Part shown: one piece after another, positions 7,613 through 15,176 of the stretch | Layout of the letters: each line of letters opens with the position of its first letter | Position numbering within the stretch: position 1 is the stretch's first letter | Assembly (NCBI RefSeq): GCF_027921765.1 | Contig: NZ_BSEJ01000007.1 | Span: 62,001-126,000 of the forward strand | DNA: 64,000 bases | Direction: 5' to 3' | Source: Microbacterium barkeri | Lineage (GTDB): Bacteria; Actinomycetota; Actinomycetes; Actinomycetales; Microbacteriaceae | Program-made: the position numbers and the translations under genes | Notes under the pieces: generated by a model | What the model saw: the letters and a program-made list of their open reading frames with translations, nothing else | Databases searched by the model: none | Told to the model about the DNA's origin: nothing

Positions 7613-9010
7613 ATGGCTCACTACGACGTCGTCATCCTCGGCGCGGGCCCCGGCGGCTACGTCGCCGCCGTCCGCAGCGCCCAGCTCGGTCTCACGACCG
7701 CCATCATCGAAGAGAAGTACTGGGGCGGTGTCTGCCTCAACGTCGGCTGCATCCCCTCGAAGGCGCTCCTGAAGAACGCCGAGATCGCCCACACCTTCAC
7801 CCACAAGGCCGACCTGTTCGGCATCTCGGGCGACGTGCACTTCGACTTCGGCGCGGCGTTCGACCGCAGCCGCAAGGTCGCGGAGACGCACGTCAAGGGC
7901 ATCCACTTCCTCATGAAGAAGAACAAGGTCACCGAGTACGAGGGCCGCGGCACCTTCACGGGACCCAAGGCGATCTCGGTCGCCAAGTCGGATGGCTCGA
8001 CCGAGGAGGTCACGTTCGACAACGTGATCATCGCCACCGGCTCGACCGTGCGCCTCCTCCCCGGCGTCCAGCTGAGCGACAACGTCGTGACGTACGAGGA
8101 GCAGATCCTCACGCGCGAGCTGCCCGAGTCGATCGTCATCGTCGGCGCCGGCGCCATCGGCATGGAGTTCGCCTACGTCCTGTCGAACTACGGCGTCAAG
8201 GTCACGATCATCGAGTTCCTCGACCGCGCGCTCCCGAACGAGGACGCGGAGGTCTCGAAGGAGATCCAGAAGCAGTACAAGAAGTACGGCATCGACATCC
8301 TCACCTCGACCGCCGTCAAGACCGTCACCGACAACGGCTCGTCCGTGCACGTCACGTACGAGTCGCGTGACGGCGTGGCCGGCGAGATCACGACCGGCAA
8401 GGTGCTCATGTCGGTCGGCTTCGCGCCGAACGTCTCGGGCTTCGGCCTCGAGAACACGGGCGTCCAGCTCACCGACCGCGGCGCGATCGAGATCGACGAG
8501 TTCATGCGCACGAACGTCGAGGGCATCTACGCGATCGGCGACGTCACCGCCAAGCTCCAGCTCGCGCACGTCGCCGAGGCTCAGGCCGTCGTCGCCGCCG
8601 AGACGATCGGCAAGGCCGAGACGATGCCGCTCGGCGACTACCGCATGATGCCGCGCGCCACCTTCTGCTCGCCGCAGGTCGCCAGCTTCGGCCTCACGGA
8701 GGAGCAGGCGCGCGCCGAGGGCCGCGAGATCAAGGTCGCGAAGTTCCCGTTCAGCGCGAACGGCAAGGCGAACGGCCTCGGCGAGCCCGTCGGCTTCGTC
8801 AAGCTCATCGCGGATGCCGAGCACCTCGAGCTCATCGGCGCCCACCTCATCGGCCCCGACGTCTCGGAGCTCCTCCCCGAGCTCACGCTCGCGCAGAAGT
8901 GGGACATCACGGCGCTCGAGGCGGCCCGCAACGTGCACACGCACCCGACCCTCTCGGAGACGCTGCAGGAGGGCTTCCACGGCCTCCTCGGTCACTTCAT
9001 CAACATGTAG
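7613..9010 (+). CDS. lpd: Dihydrolipoamide dehydrogenase (E3)
   Basis: 465-aa flavoprotein disulfide reductase. It reoxidises dihydrolipoyl groups of the pyruvate and 2-oxoglutarate dehydrogenase complexes using NAD. Visible features are the N-terminal FAD dinucleotide fold ([12 protein letters not shown]), redox-active disulfide Cys41/Cys46 in [13 protein letters not shown], the NAD-binding fold ([14 protein letters not shown]), the second FAD motif (GIYAIGDVT) and the C-terminal catalytic HTHPTLSE. The reading frame is open upstream to 7295, but ATG 7613 opens the conserved sequence and fits a leaderless promoter. It sits one intergenic gap from garA, whose product controls 2-oxoglutarate dehydrogenase in relatives, which makes the neighbourhood functionally coherent. 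Confidence 0.95.
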   Translation: MAHYDVVILGAGPGGYVAAVRSAQLGLTTAIIEEKYWGGVCLNVGCIPSKALLKNAEIAHTFTHKADLFGISGDVHFDFGAAFDRSRKVAETHVKGIHFLMKKNKVTEYEGRGTFTGPKAISVAKSDGSTEEVTFDNVIIATGSTVRLLPGVQLSDNVVTYEEQILTRELPESIVIVGAGAIGMEFAYVLSNYGVKVTIIEFLDRALPNEDAEVSKEIQKQYKKYGIDILTSTAVKTVTDNGSSVHVTYESRDGVAGEITTGKVLMSVGFAPNVSGFGLENTGVQLTDRGAIEIDEFMRTNVEGIYAIGDVTAKLQLAHVAEAQAVVAAETIGKAETMPLGDYRMMPRATFCSPQVASFGLTEEQARAEGREIKVAKFPFSANGKANGLGEPVGFVKLIADAEHLELIGAHLIGPDVSELLPELTLAQKWDITALEAARNVHTHPTLSETLQEGFHGLLGHFINM

Positions 9011-9038
9011 GACTGAGCGCGCGCAGCGCGCCGCCTCC

Positions 9039-9147
9039 GGTCGTTGAGCGACGAACGCCAGCGAGGAGACGAAACGACGTGAGCCGGCCCCGGGAGATCC
9101 CGGGGCCGGCTCACGTCATTTCGACTCGCTCCGCTCGCTCAATGACC
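9039..9147. terminator. Long imperfect palindrome acting as bidirectional terminator
   Basis: The core at 9077-9116 is a perfect 19-bp stem (ACGTGAGCCGGCCCCGGGA) with a 2-base loop. The pairing continues imperfectly outward to GGTCGTTGAGCGA at 9039 and TCGCTCAATGACC ending at 9147, giving a ~109-nt hairpin. It lies between the convergent lpd and CYTH genes. The outer arms look like a dispersed REP-type element captured around a terminator. Confidence 0.75.
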
Positions 9148-9166
9148 GGGGTGGGTGGCGCCGCCC

Positions 9167-9775
9167 TCAGTGCCCGAGGGCGCGAGCGAGCTTGGACGCG
9201 CTCGACGCCGCGCGTGCGCCCGCTGCGGTCGCCGCGCGTGCCACCGCGTCGAAGAACGCGTCGCGGTCGGCCGGGGCGGCCGGTCCGAGCTCGATCTCCC
9301 ACTCGTGCCATTCGCGGTCGACCCCCGCGCGGAGGTCCGCCGTGCGCACGTGGTCGTCCACGAACTCCGCGACGACGCCGCCGTCGGCGTCGAGCAGCTC
9401 GTACGCCGTGCGGTCGTTGACGATGCGCGCGAGCGGGCGCAGGGGCTCGGTCGTCCAGGCGGCGATCTCCGCGGCGACCGCATCCGGGATCTCCTCGGTG
9501 TCGCCCAACGGCCATCCGAGCTCCGTGCGCGCGCCGTCGACGAGCGGGCCCTTGATGTGCCAGCCCGCGTCGGGGCCGCCCGTGCGGCGCCGCAGCGCGA
9601 CGCCGGCGCGCGCGAGCGCGAGGTCGTCGGTGTCGAGGTAGAGGGCGTCGAGATGCCGCTCCTCGCCCTCCGTGGCCGACGCGACGCCGGGGACGGCCGT
9701 CCAGTCGGGCAGGGGCGTTCCGGGGTCGACGTCGAACTTCCGCTCGACCTCGACGAAGCGCGTGGGCTCGGTCAT
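9167..9775 (-). CDS. CYTH-domain phosphatase
   Basis: 202 aa. CYTH proteins form a beta-tunnel and hydrolyse triphosphate-containing substrates with a divalent metal; family members include inorganic triphosphatases and thiamine-triphosphatases. The signature EVERKF (ExExK) is at residues 9-14. Charged tunnel residues follow in LDALYLDTDDLALARAGVALRRR, GWHIKGP and DRTAYELL. No CHAD domain is attached, and the tail is Ala-rich. The start lies one base after the stop of the 77-aa gene (TGAcATG), so the pair is probably translated together. The substrate cannot be told from sequence. Confidence 0.85.
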   Translation of the reverse strand: MTEPTRFVEVERKFDVDPGTPLPDWTAVPGVASATEGEERHLDALYLDTDDLALARAGVALRRRTGGPDAGWHIKGPLVDGARTELGWPLGDTEEIPDAVAAEIAAWTTEPLRPLARIVNDRTAYELLDADGGVVAEFVDDHVRTADLRAGVDREWHEWEIELGPAAPADRDAFFDAVARAATAAGARAASSASKLARALGH

Positions 9776-9776
9776 G

Positions 9777-10010
9777 TCAGCGCGAACCGCCCTCGTCCTC
9801 GCCGTCCTGGACGAGGCTGTCCTCCTCCTCGACGAAGAGGAACGCGACCTCGGTCGGGCCGTCGCCCTCCCCGGTGTGCTGAGCCGCGCCCGAGCGATGG
9901 TAGACGACCTGCGTCTCCGAATACGGGACGATCAGCTGCTCGAGATCGGGGCTGTCCAGGGGCAGGACCTGTCCGTCGAGGGGTCCTCCGTGCAGTCGTG
10001 CGATGGCCAT
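9777..10010 (-). CDS. Conserved small acidic hypothetical protein
   Basis: 77 aa, of a size and style common in actinobacteria (MAIARLHGGPLDGQVLPL at the N-terminus). A predicted beta-rich core (VPYSETQVVYHR, TEVAFLFVEEED) ends in an acidic tail. No membrane segment or catalytic motif. It precedes the CYTH gene by one base and has its own leaderless promoter, so the two form a small unit. Function unknown. Confidence 0.7.
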   Translation of the reverse strand: MAIARLHGGPLDGQVLPLDSPDLEQLIVPYSETQVVYHRSGAAQHTGEGDGPTEVAFLFVEEEDSLVQDGEDEGGSR

Positions 10011-10014
10011 GCCC

Positions 10015-11049
10015 TCACGATAGCCGCGCCGTGACGTGCTCGCGCTCTTCGCGCTCGGCCTTGCGCGCGAGCTCGAGAGCGTCTACGGCGAGCCGGACGT
10101 CGCGCTCGGCCATCCGCACGCGCCGCTGGGCGAACGTCTCGGCGCCGAACCGGGCGCTCACCCGCGCCTCCTGCTCCTCGACGCGGACGACGATGTACGT
10201 GCACGCGATGAGGATCACCTGCGCCGAGAGGTTGAACCACAGCAGCAGGGCGATGAGAGACCCGAACGACGCCAGGAACGGATTGCGGTCCGCCCCGCCG
10301 GCGAACAGACCGGACAGCTGCTGCAGGACGGTGAGGCCCGCGCCGCCCAGGAGCGCGCCCGTCCACAGCGCACGCGCCGGAGCGCGGACGCCCGACAGCA
10401 GGCGGAAGAGCCAGGCGATGATCACCGCGTCCAGCGCGAACGTCGTGGCGACCGTCGCGACGCGCGTGAGGATCTCGGCCCATCCGCCGCCGGAGAGCCC
10501 CAGCCATCCGAGCACCGTCTCGATGAACGTCGAGCCGAGGAACGTGAGCACGGCCGCCGCGAGGAACAGCACGCCCACCGACACCGCGAAGAGCAGGTCG
10601 CGCAGCAGCAGCCACACGACGAGGACCTCCTCGTGGGCGGTGCCCGCGATCATCCGGATGGCCGTGCGCATGTTGCCGATCGCGCCGATCGCCGCCCAGA
10701 CGAGGGCGAGCGCCGAGACGACACTCAGCCAGACGCTGCCGCCGAGCGCGGCGCCGAGGCTGTCGGCGTCGATGATGCCGTCGCCGCTGCCGTTGCGCAC
10801 GAGACCGGGGATGGCCGCGCTCACGGCGTCGATGAGGGCCTGCCAGAGGTCGCTGCGCGCGTTGAGCCAGAGCGCCGCGACCGCGAAGCCGAGCGCGACG
10901 GCCGCGAACACCGAGAACAGCGCCCGGAAGGTCACGGCCGCTGCGAGGAGCCCGCCCTGGTGCTCGGTGAAGAGGAGCACGGCGCGCACGATGCGCACAC
11001 GCAGCATCCGGGCGATGGCCGAGCGCATCCATCTCTCGATCGACGACAT
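10015..11049 (-). CDS. YihY/BrkB-family integral membrane protein
   Basis: 344 aa. About six hydrophobic helices (LLAAAVTFRALFSVFAAVALGFAVAAL, WLSVVSALALVWAAIGAI, VVWLLLRDLLFAVSVGVLFLAAAVL, and three more to FGSLIALLLWFNLSAQVILIACTYIVV). A charged cytosolic C-terminal helix rich in Arg and Glu follows. This is the YihY/UPF0761 family, once misannotated as RNase BN; the transported substrate, if any, is not established. ATG 11049 is 7 bases after a TAACGT -10, so the transcript is probably leaderless. A longer in-frame extension to 11253 overlaps the neighbouring gene and is rejected. Confidence 0.85.
   Translation of the reverse strand: MSSIERWMRSAIARMLRVRIVRAVLLFTEHQGGLLAAAVTFRALFSVFAAVALGFAVAALWLNARSDLWQALIDAVSAAIPGLVRNGSGDGIIDADSLGAALGGSVWLSVVSALALVWAAIGAIGNMRTAIRMIAGTAHEEVLVVWLLLRDLLFAVSVGVLFLAAAVLTFLGSTFIETVLGWLGLSGGGWAEILTRVATVATTFALDAVIIAWLFRLLSGVRAPARALWTGALLGGAGLTVLQQLSGLFAGGADRNPFLASFGSLIALLLWFNLSAQVILIACTYIVVRVEEQEARVSARFGAETFAQRRVRMAERDVRLAVDALELARKAEREEREHVTARLS
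10017..10022 (-). promoter_or_regulatory. -10 element, leaderless promoter of the 77-aa gene
   Basis: TATCGT, 6 bases, then ATG at 10010 on the minus strand. It overlaps the stop codon of the upstream yihY-like gene. Confidence 0.5.
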
Positions 11050-11056
11050 GCCTGCC

Positions 11057-11062
11057 ACGTTA
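11057..11062 (-). promoter_or_regulatory. -10 element, leaderless promoter of the yihY-like gene
   Basis: TAACGT, 7 bases, then ATG 11049 on the minus strand. Confidence 0.6.
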
Positions 11063-11096
11063 CCGAGCGCCGCGCAGCCCGAGCGCCCCGCCGCGC

Positions 11097-11567
11097 TCAG
11101 GCGACGAGCAGCCCCGCCCAGGCGCCGAGGATCATCCACGGGCCGAACGGGATGCGCGCATCGCGGTCGGCGCGCCGCGCGGCCAGGAGCGCGAGCGCCC
11201 AGGCGGCCCCGCCGACGAAGGCTGCCGCCGCGCCGACCGCGAGCACGGCCCATCCGTGCCAGGCGAGGAAGACGCCCACGAGCGCCGCGAGCTTGACGTC
11301 GCCGCCGCCCATCCCCTCGGGGTTCGCGACCCGCAGAGCGAGGTAGAAGGCGCCGAGCGCGAGTCCGCCGAGGAGGGCACGGGCCAGGGGCGCCGCGTCT
11401 CCGAGCGATACGGCGTGCGCGGCGACGACGGCGAGGAGAGCGGCGGTCGAGGGCAGGACGATCCGATCGGGGAGCCGATGCTCATGGATGTCGACGCGCA
11501 TGAGGATCACGCCGACGACGAGGAAGCCGCCGTACGCGACGGCGGCGAGGACCTCGGGAAGCGGCAT
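11097..11567 (-). CDS. Prepilin peptidase, A24 family (catalytic domain only)
   Basis: 156-aa membrane aspartic protease of the TadV/CpaA type. It contains the catalytic core without the N-terminal methylase domain. Aspartates are in DIHEHRLPD (about 26-34) and in the GMGGGDVKLAA motif (about 89-99). Six short hydrophobic segments alternate with loops. Such enzymes cleave type IV/Flp-like prepilins or competence pseudopilins, but no pilin or tad genes are in the window. It is an isolated gene with a leaderless promoter, between smpB and the yihY-like gene. Confidence 0.85.
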   Translation of the reverse strand: MPLPEVLAAVAYGGFLVVGVILMRVDIHEHRLPDRIVLPSTAALLAVVAAHAVSLGDAAPLARALLGGLALGAFYLALRVANPEGMGGGDVKLAALVGVFLAWHGWAVLAVGAAAAFVGGAAWALALLAARRADRDARIPFGPWMILGAWAGLLVA

Positions 11568-11573
11568 CCCGTT

Positions 11574-11579
11574 AGGCTA
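11574..11579 (-). promoter_or_regulatory. -10 element, leaderless promoter of the prepilin peptidase
   Basis: TAGCCT, 6 bases, then ATG 11567 on the minus strand. Confidence 0.5.
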
Positions 11580-11617
11580 GGGACGCCTGCGGGGGTGGCG
11601 CGGATGCCTGTGGAGAG

Positions 11618-12094
11618 TCACTCCCCCATGCGGTTGCGCATGCGCATCGCGCGCTCGGCCTCGCGCTTGTCCTGCCGCTCGCGGAGGGTCTGGCGCTTGT
11701 CGAACTCGCGCTTGCCCTTCGCGACGCCGATCTCGACCTTCGCGCGGCCGTCGAGGAAGTAGAGGCGCAGCGGCACGAGCGTGTACCCGCCCGCGGAGAC
11801 CTGGTGGCTGAGCTTCACGATCTCGTCGCGGTGCAGGAGCAGCTTGCGGGTGCGCTTGGACGCGTGGTTCGTCCAGGTGCCCTGCGAGTACTCCGGGATG
11901 TGCACGGCGTCGAGCCAGGCCTCGCCGCGATCGATGTACGCGTAGCCGTCGCTGAGGTTCGCGCGCCCCTGGCGCAGCGACTTCACCTCGGTTCCGGTGA
12001 GCACGAGGCCCGCCTCATAGGTCTTCTCGATGGTGTACTCGTGGCGGGCGCGACGATTCGTCGCCACCACCTTCTCACCCTGTTCCCGGGGCAT
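11618..12094 (-). CDS. smpB: SsrA-binding protein SmpB
   Basis: 158 aa, typical length. SmpB binds tmRNA and brings it to stalled ribosomes for trans-translation. The OB-fold core is clear: [38 protein letters not shown], and the basic C-terminal tail [24 protein letters not shown] that mimics an mRNA in the decoding centre. ATG 12094 is preceded by GAGGAGGTGA. It follows ftsX in the same direction, the usual actinobacterial order (ftsE-ftsX-smpB), but has its own -10 (TAGGGT). The tmRNA gene is not in the short gaps here. Confidence 0.96.
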   Translation of the reverse strand: MPREQGEKVVATNRRARHEYTIEKTYEAGLVLTGTEVKSLRQGRANLSDGYAYIDRGEAWLDAVHIPEYSQGTWTNHASKRTRKLLLHRDEIVKLSHQVSAGGYTLVPLRLYFLDGRAKVEIGVAKGKREFDKRQTLRERQDKREAERAMRMRNRMGE

Positions 12095-12129
12095 GCGCTC
12101 ACCTCCTCGCTCTCACGGCGCAGCCTTCC

Positions 12130-12135
12130 ACCCTA
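12130..12135 (-). promoter_or_regulatory. -10 element of smpB
   Basis: TAGGGT on the minus strand, just after the ftsX stop and about 28 bases before the smpB ribosome binding site. Confidence 0.5.
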
Positions 12136-12147
12136 GCAAGGGTCGGG

Positions 12148-13059
12148 CTATGCCCGGAGCCAGCGCCGGATCGCGAAGCCCGCCGACAGAGCCGCGAGCA
12201 CGACGCCGACCACGACGAGCACCGGCACGACGGCCCACGCCTCGGCCATCCCCACCCACGGGATGGCGTACATCTCGTTCACGAGGTACCGCTCGACGCC
12301 GAAGTGCACGCCCGCGAGCACGGCCGCGCCGGCGAGGGCCGCGCCGATGAACGCCGCGAACACGCCCTCGAGGACGAACGGCGTCTGGATGAACCGGTTG
12401 GACGCGCCCACGAGGCGCATGATGCCGACCTCGCGGCGGCGGGCATAGGCCGAGAGGCGGATGGTCGTGGCGATGAGGAGCACGGCCGACACGAGCATGA
12501 GGGCGGCGATGCCGATCGCGATGTACGTCGCGATCGTGAGGGTCGCGAAGAGCGGATCGAGGTACTCGAGCTGGTCGGTGATCTCCTCGACGCCCTGGAT
12601 GCCCGTGAACGCCTCGGCGATGACGTCGGACTGGCTCGGGTCGACGAGGTTGACGTGGAACTCCGCGCTCGTCTGCTCGGCGGTGAGGAGGCTCGCGTAG
12701 TCCTCGCCGAGGTTCTCGACGATTGAGTCGAACGCCTCCTCGGGGCTGAGGTAGGTGTAGTCCTGGATGAGCGGCGACAGCGTCGGGCCCTCGAGCTCCT
12801 CCTGCACGGCGGCGATCTGCTCCTCCGACGCGGCGCCGTCGACGCACGTGTCGCCGGTCGAAAGGGGCGAGCACATGTAGATGTCGACGAGCGCGCGGTC
12901 CTGGAAGTACGCGTTGGTCTTGGCGATCTGGGCCTGCATGAGCACGGCCGCGCCCACGAAGGTGAGCGAGACGAAGGTCACGAGGATGACCGAGACGACC
13001 ATCGAGGCATTGCGGCGCAGGCCCTGCAGGGCCTCGCCGAGGACGAGTCCGAATCTCAT
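12148..13059 (-). CDS. ftsX: Cell-division ABC transporter permease FtsX
   Basis: 303 aa with the FtsX layout. One N-terminal membrane helix (about 20-42) is followed by a ~130-residue extracellular domain and three C-terminal helices. FtsX passes the ATPase state of FtsE across the membrane to peptidoglycan hydrolases at the septum. The outside loop has two cysteines (MCSPLSTGDTC, about 62-71) that could form a disulfide. Intracellular RREVGIMRLVGAS precedes the second helix block. Its ATG overlaps the ftsE stop (ATGA), so the two are translationally coupled. Confidence 0.95.
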   Translation of the reverse strand: MRFGLVLGEALQGLRRNASMVVSVILVTFVSLTFVGAAVLMQAQIAKTNAYFQDRALVDIYMCSPLSTGDTCVDGAASEEQIAAVQEELEGPTLSPLIQDYTYLSPEEAFDSIVENLGEDYASLLTAEQTSAEFHVNLVDPSQSDVIAEAFTGIQGVEEITDQLEYLDPLFATLTIATYIAIGIAALMLVSAVLLIATTIRLSAYARRREVGIMRLVGASNRFIQTPFVLEGVFAAFIGAALAGAAVLAGVHFGVERYLVNEMYAIPWVGMAEAWAVVPVLVVVGVVLAALSAGFAIRRWLRA

Positions 13060-14165
13060 GAGGTCGGCCCCACTTCGTCGTCGCGGGAGGTGAGCCCCAG
13101 GCGGTCGGCCATGCCGAGCGCGTCCACGTCGACATCGACGCGCGGGATGGACAAGGTGCGGTTCGCGGCGTCCTCCGGCTCCGGATCGACGCCGGGCGCG
13201 GCGGATGTCTCGGCGGCGCGCTCGACGGGCGGGATGGCCGCGTCGGCGGGCTCGGACGGCTGCGCGGCGGGCGCCGGCGTCGACCGCGCGGCGGGCGCCG
13301 ACGTCGGCTCGACGGTGGTCTCCACGACCTCCTCGACGGCGTCGACCGCGCGCTGCGTGGCGCTCTCGGCCGTCTCGCCCGGGGTCTCGGACACCTCGCG
13401 CTGGACCTCGAGGACGGCGGTCAGGGCCGCGATCGCGGCCGCACCGCGCTCGGTCTCCGGCTGCAACGTGCGGATGACCGAGGTGTCCCCGTAGCCGCCG
13501 TGCCGGTCGTCGCGGACGAGCTCGCCCTCGCGGAGCTCGATGACGCGGCGCCGCATCTGGTCGACGAAGGTCGCCTCGTGGGTCGCCATCACGACCGTCG
13601 TCCCGGTCGCGTTGACCTGCGCGAGGATGCGCATGATGTCGACGGACGTCGTCGGGTCGAGGTTGCCGGTGGGCTCGTCGGCGAGGAGCAGCTGCGGCCG
13701 GTTGACGAGCGCCCGGGCGATCGCGACGCGCTGCTGCTCGCCGCCGGACAGCTCGTGCGGCATGCGACGGCCCATGTCGGCCAGGCCCACGCGCTCGAGC
13801 GCCTCGGGCACGGCCTCCTTGATGAAGGCGCGCGACCGGCCGATCACCTGGAGCGTGAACGCGACGTTCTGCGCGACGGTCTTCGACTGCAGGAGACGGA
13901 AGTCCTGGAACACCGCCCCGATGTTGCGGCGGAAGTACGGCGTGCGCCGTGAGCTGAGGGTCTTCGTGTCGCGACCGAGCGCGACGACGCGGCCCGAGGA
14001 CGGAAGGTCCTCGCGGAGGATGAGGCGGAGGCAGGACGACTTCCCCGAGCCGGAGGCTCCGACGAGGAAGACGAACTCGCCGCGCTGCACCTCGAAGTCG
14101 ATGTCGCTGAGGGCCGGCTTCGCCGTGCCCTTGAAGCGCTTGGTGACGTGTTCGAACCGGATCAT
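13056..14165 (-). CDS. ftsE: Cell-division ATP-binding protein FtsE with long C-terminal tail
   Basis: The first ~220 residues are a normal FtsE: Walker A GASGSGKSS, Q-loop VFQDFRLL, signature LSGGEQQR, Walker B LLLADEPTGNLD, H-loop ATHEA. FtsE usually ends near 230 aa. Here ~145 extra residues follow, rich in Ala, Glu, Pro, Thr and Val, with the repeated style EEVVETTVEPTSAPAA, predicted disordered. The tail may be a partner-docking or phosphorylation region, but nothing in it is diagnostic. TAGGCT lies 9 bases before ATG 14165. The prfB gene that often precedes ftsE in actinobacteria is absent; a divergent HAD gene takes its place. Confidence 0.95.
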   Translation of the reverse strand: MIRFEHVTKRFKGTAKPALSDIDFEVQRGEFVFLVGASGSGKSSCLRLILREDLPSSGRVVALGRDTKTLSSRRTPYFRRNIGAVFQDFRLLQSKTVAQNVAFTLQVIGRSRAFIKEAVPEALERVGLADMGRRMPHELSGGEQQRVAIARALVNRPQLLLADEPTGNLDPTTSVDIMRILAQVNATGTTVVMATHEATFVDQMRRRVIELREGELVRDDRHGGYGDTSVIRTLQPETERGAAAIAALTAVLEVQREVSETPGETAESATQRAVDAVEEVVETTVEPTSAPAARSTPAPAAQPSEPADAAIPPVERAAETSAAPGVDPEPEDAANRTLSIPRVDVDVDALGMADRLGLTSRDDEVGPTS

Positions 14166-14302
14166 GGCGTACCGAGCCTAAGTCGCGACGCCCCGGGTAC
14201 CCCGAGCGACACCCCCGCCCGATGCGTTGCCAGGCGGTTCGGAGGTGAGGGCCCTCCGAGGCGCGTGTGGTGTCATGGTGCTCTCCGACGAAAGGCCTCG
14301 CC

Positions 14303-15169
14303 GTGCCCCGCACCTCTCCCCTGCCGTCCGCCTCCGCGGCGACGGACCTGCCCGCTCCCCGACTCGTCGTGAGCGACATGGACGGCACGCTCCTCGACGC
14401 GGCCGGCGAGGTTCCCGAGGCGTTCTGGCCGCTGCTCGACCTCATGCGCGAGCGCGGCATCGTCTTCGCGCCGGCGAGCGGGCGGCAGTACGCCACGCTC
14501 GCCCGGCTCTTCGCGCGCGCCTCCGAGGGCATGCCCTTCATCGCCGAGAACGGCGCCTATGTCGTGCGCGACGGCGTGGAGATCTCGTCGCTCGTCCTCG
14601 ATCGGGCGTTCGTCGTCGAGGCGGTCCGGCTCCTGCGCTCCCTCGCGGCCGCCGGGCGCGACATCGGCGTCGTCCTCTGCGGAAAGCGCTCGGCGTACAT
14701 CGAGCGCGTCGACGCGCCCTTCGTCGCCGAGGCGAGCCGGTACTACGCCGCGCTCGAGCGGGTGGACGACATCCTCGCCGCCGATGACGACGTCCTGAAG
14801 ATCGCGGTGTACGACTTCGTCGACGCCGCCACCGGGACGGGCGCCGAACTCGACCGGCTGCGCGAGACGCACCACGTCGTCGTCTCGGGACGGCACTGGA
14901 TCGACGTCATGCCGCCCGCGGCGAACAAGGGCGCTGCGGTCGAGAGCCTGCAGCGCGAGCTCGGGGTGACGCGGGACGAGACGGTCGCCTTCGGCGACTA
15001 CCTCAACGACCTCGAGATGCTCGACGCGTCGGGGCAGTCGTACGCGATGGCGAACGCCCACCGGGACATCCTCGCGCGCGCCCGCTTCAGGGCGCCCGCA
15101 AGCGATGAGGAGGGCGTCGTGGCCGTGCTGCGCGGGCTCCTCGACGCGGAGCCCGCGCAGCAGGGCTGA
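14303..15169 (+). CDS. HAD-superfamily phosphatase, Cof type
   Basis: 288-aa Mg-dependent phosphatase. Motif I is SDMDGTLLD (Asp nucleophile near residue 27), followed by the Cof hallmarks ASGRQYATL and PFIAENGAYV. The cap domain contains the ALERVDDILAADDDVLKIA region, and motifs III/IV are NKGAAVESLQRELG and VAFGDYLNDLEML. Such enzymes dephosphorylate sugar phosphates or flavin precursors, with loose specificity. GTG 14303 has AAAGG eight bases upstream. An in-frame GTG at 14267 is possible but lacks a ribosome binding site. An inverted repeat (CGGAGG-N7-CCTCCG, 14240-14258) lies upstream. The 3' end nearly touches the convergent sugar porter gene. Confidence 0.85.
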   Translation: MPRTSPLPSASAATDLPAPRLVVSDMDGTLLDAAGEVPEAFWPLLDLMRERGIVFAPASGRQYATLARLFARASEGMPFIAENGAYVVRDGVEISSLVLDRAFVVEAVRLLRSLAAAGRDIGVVLCGKRSAYIERVDAPFVAEASRYYAALERVDDILAADDDVLKIAVYDFVDAATGTGAELDRLRETHHVVVSGRHWIDVMPPAANKGAAVESLQRELGVTRDETVAFGDYLNDLEMLDASGQSYAMANAHRDILARARFRAPASDEEGVVAVLRGLLDAEPAQQG

Positions 15170-15176
15170 GCGGAGG

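Noticed and set aside
10015..11049. Ribonuclease BN
   Set aside because: YihY/BrkB proteins were once called RNase BN in error. This is a multi-helix membrane protein without nuclease motifs.
11568..12147. tmRNA or other RNA gene near smpB
   Set aside because: Gaps around smpB are only 50-53 bases, too short. No tRNA-like half or CCA end was seen anywhere in the window.
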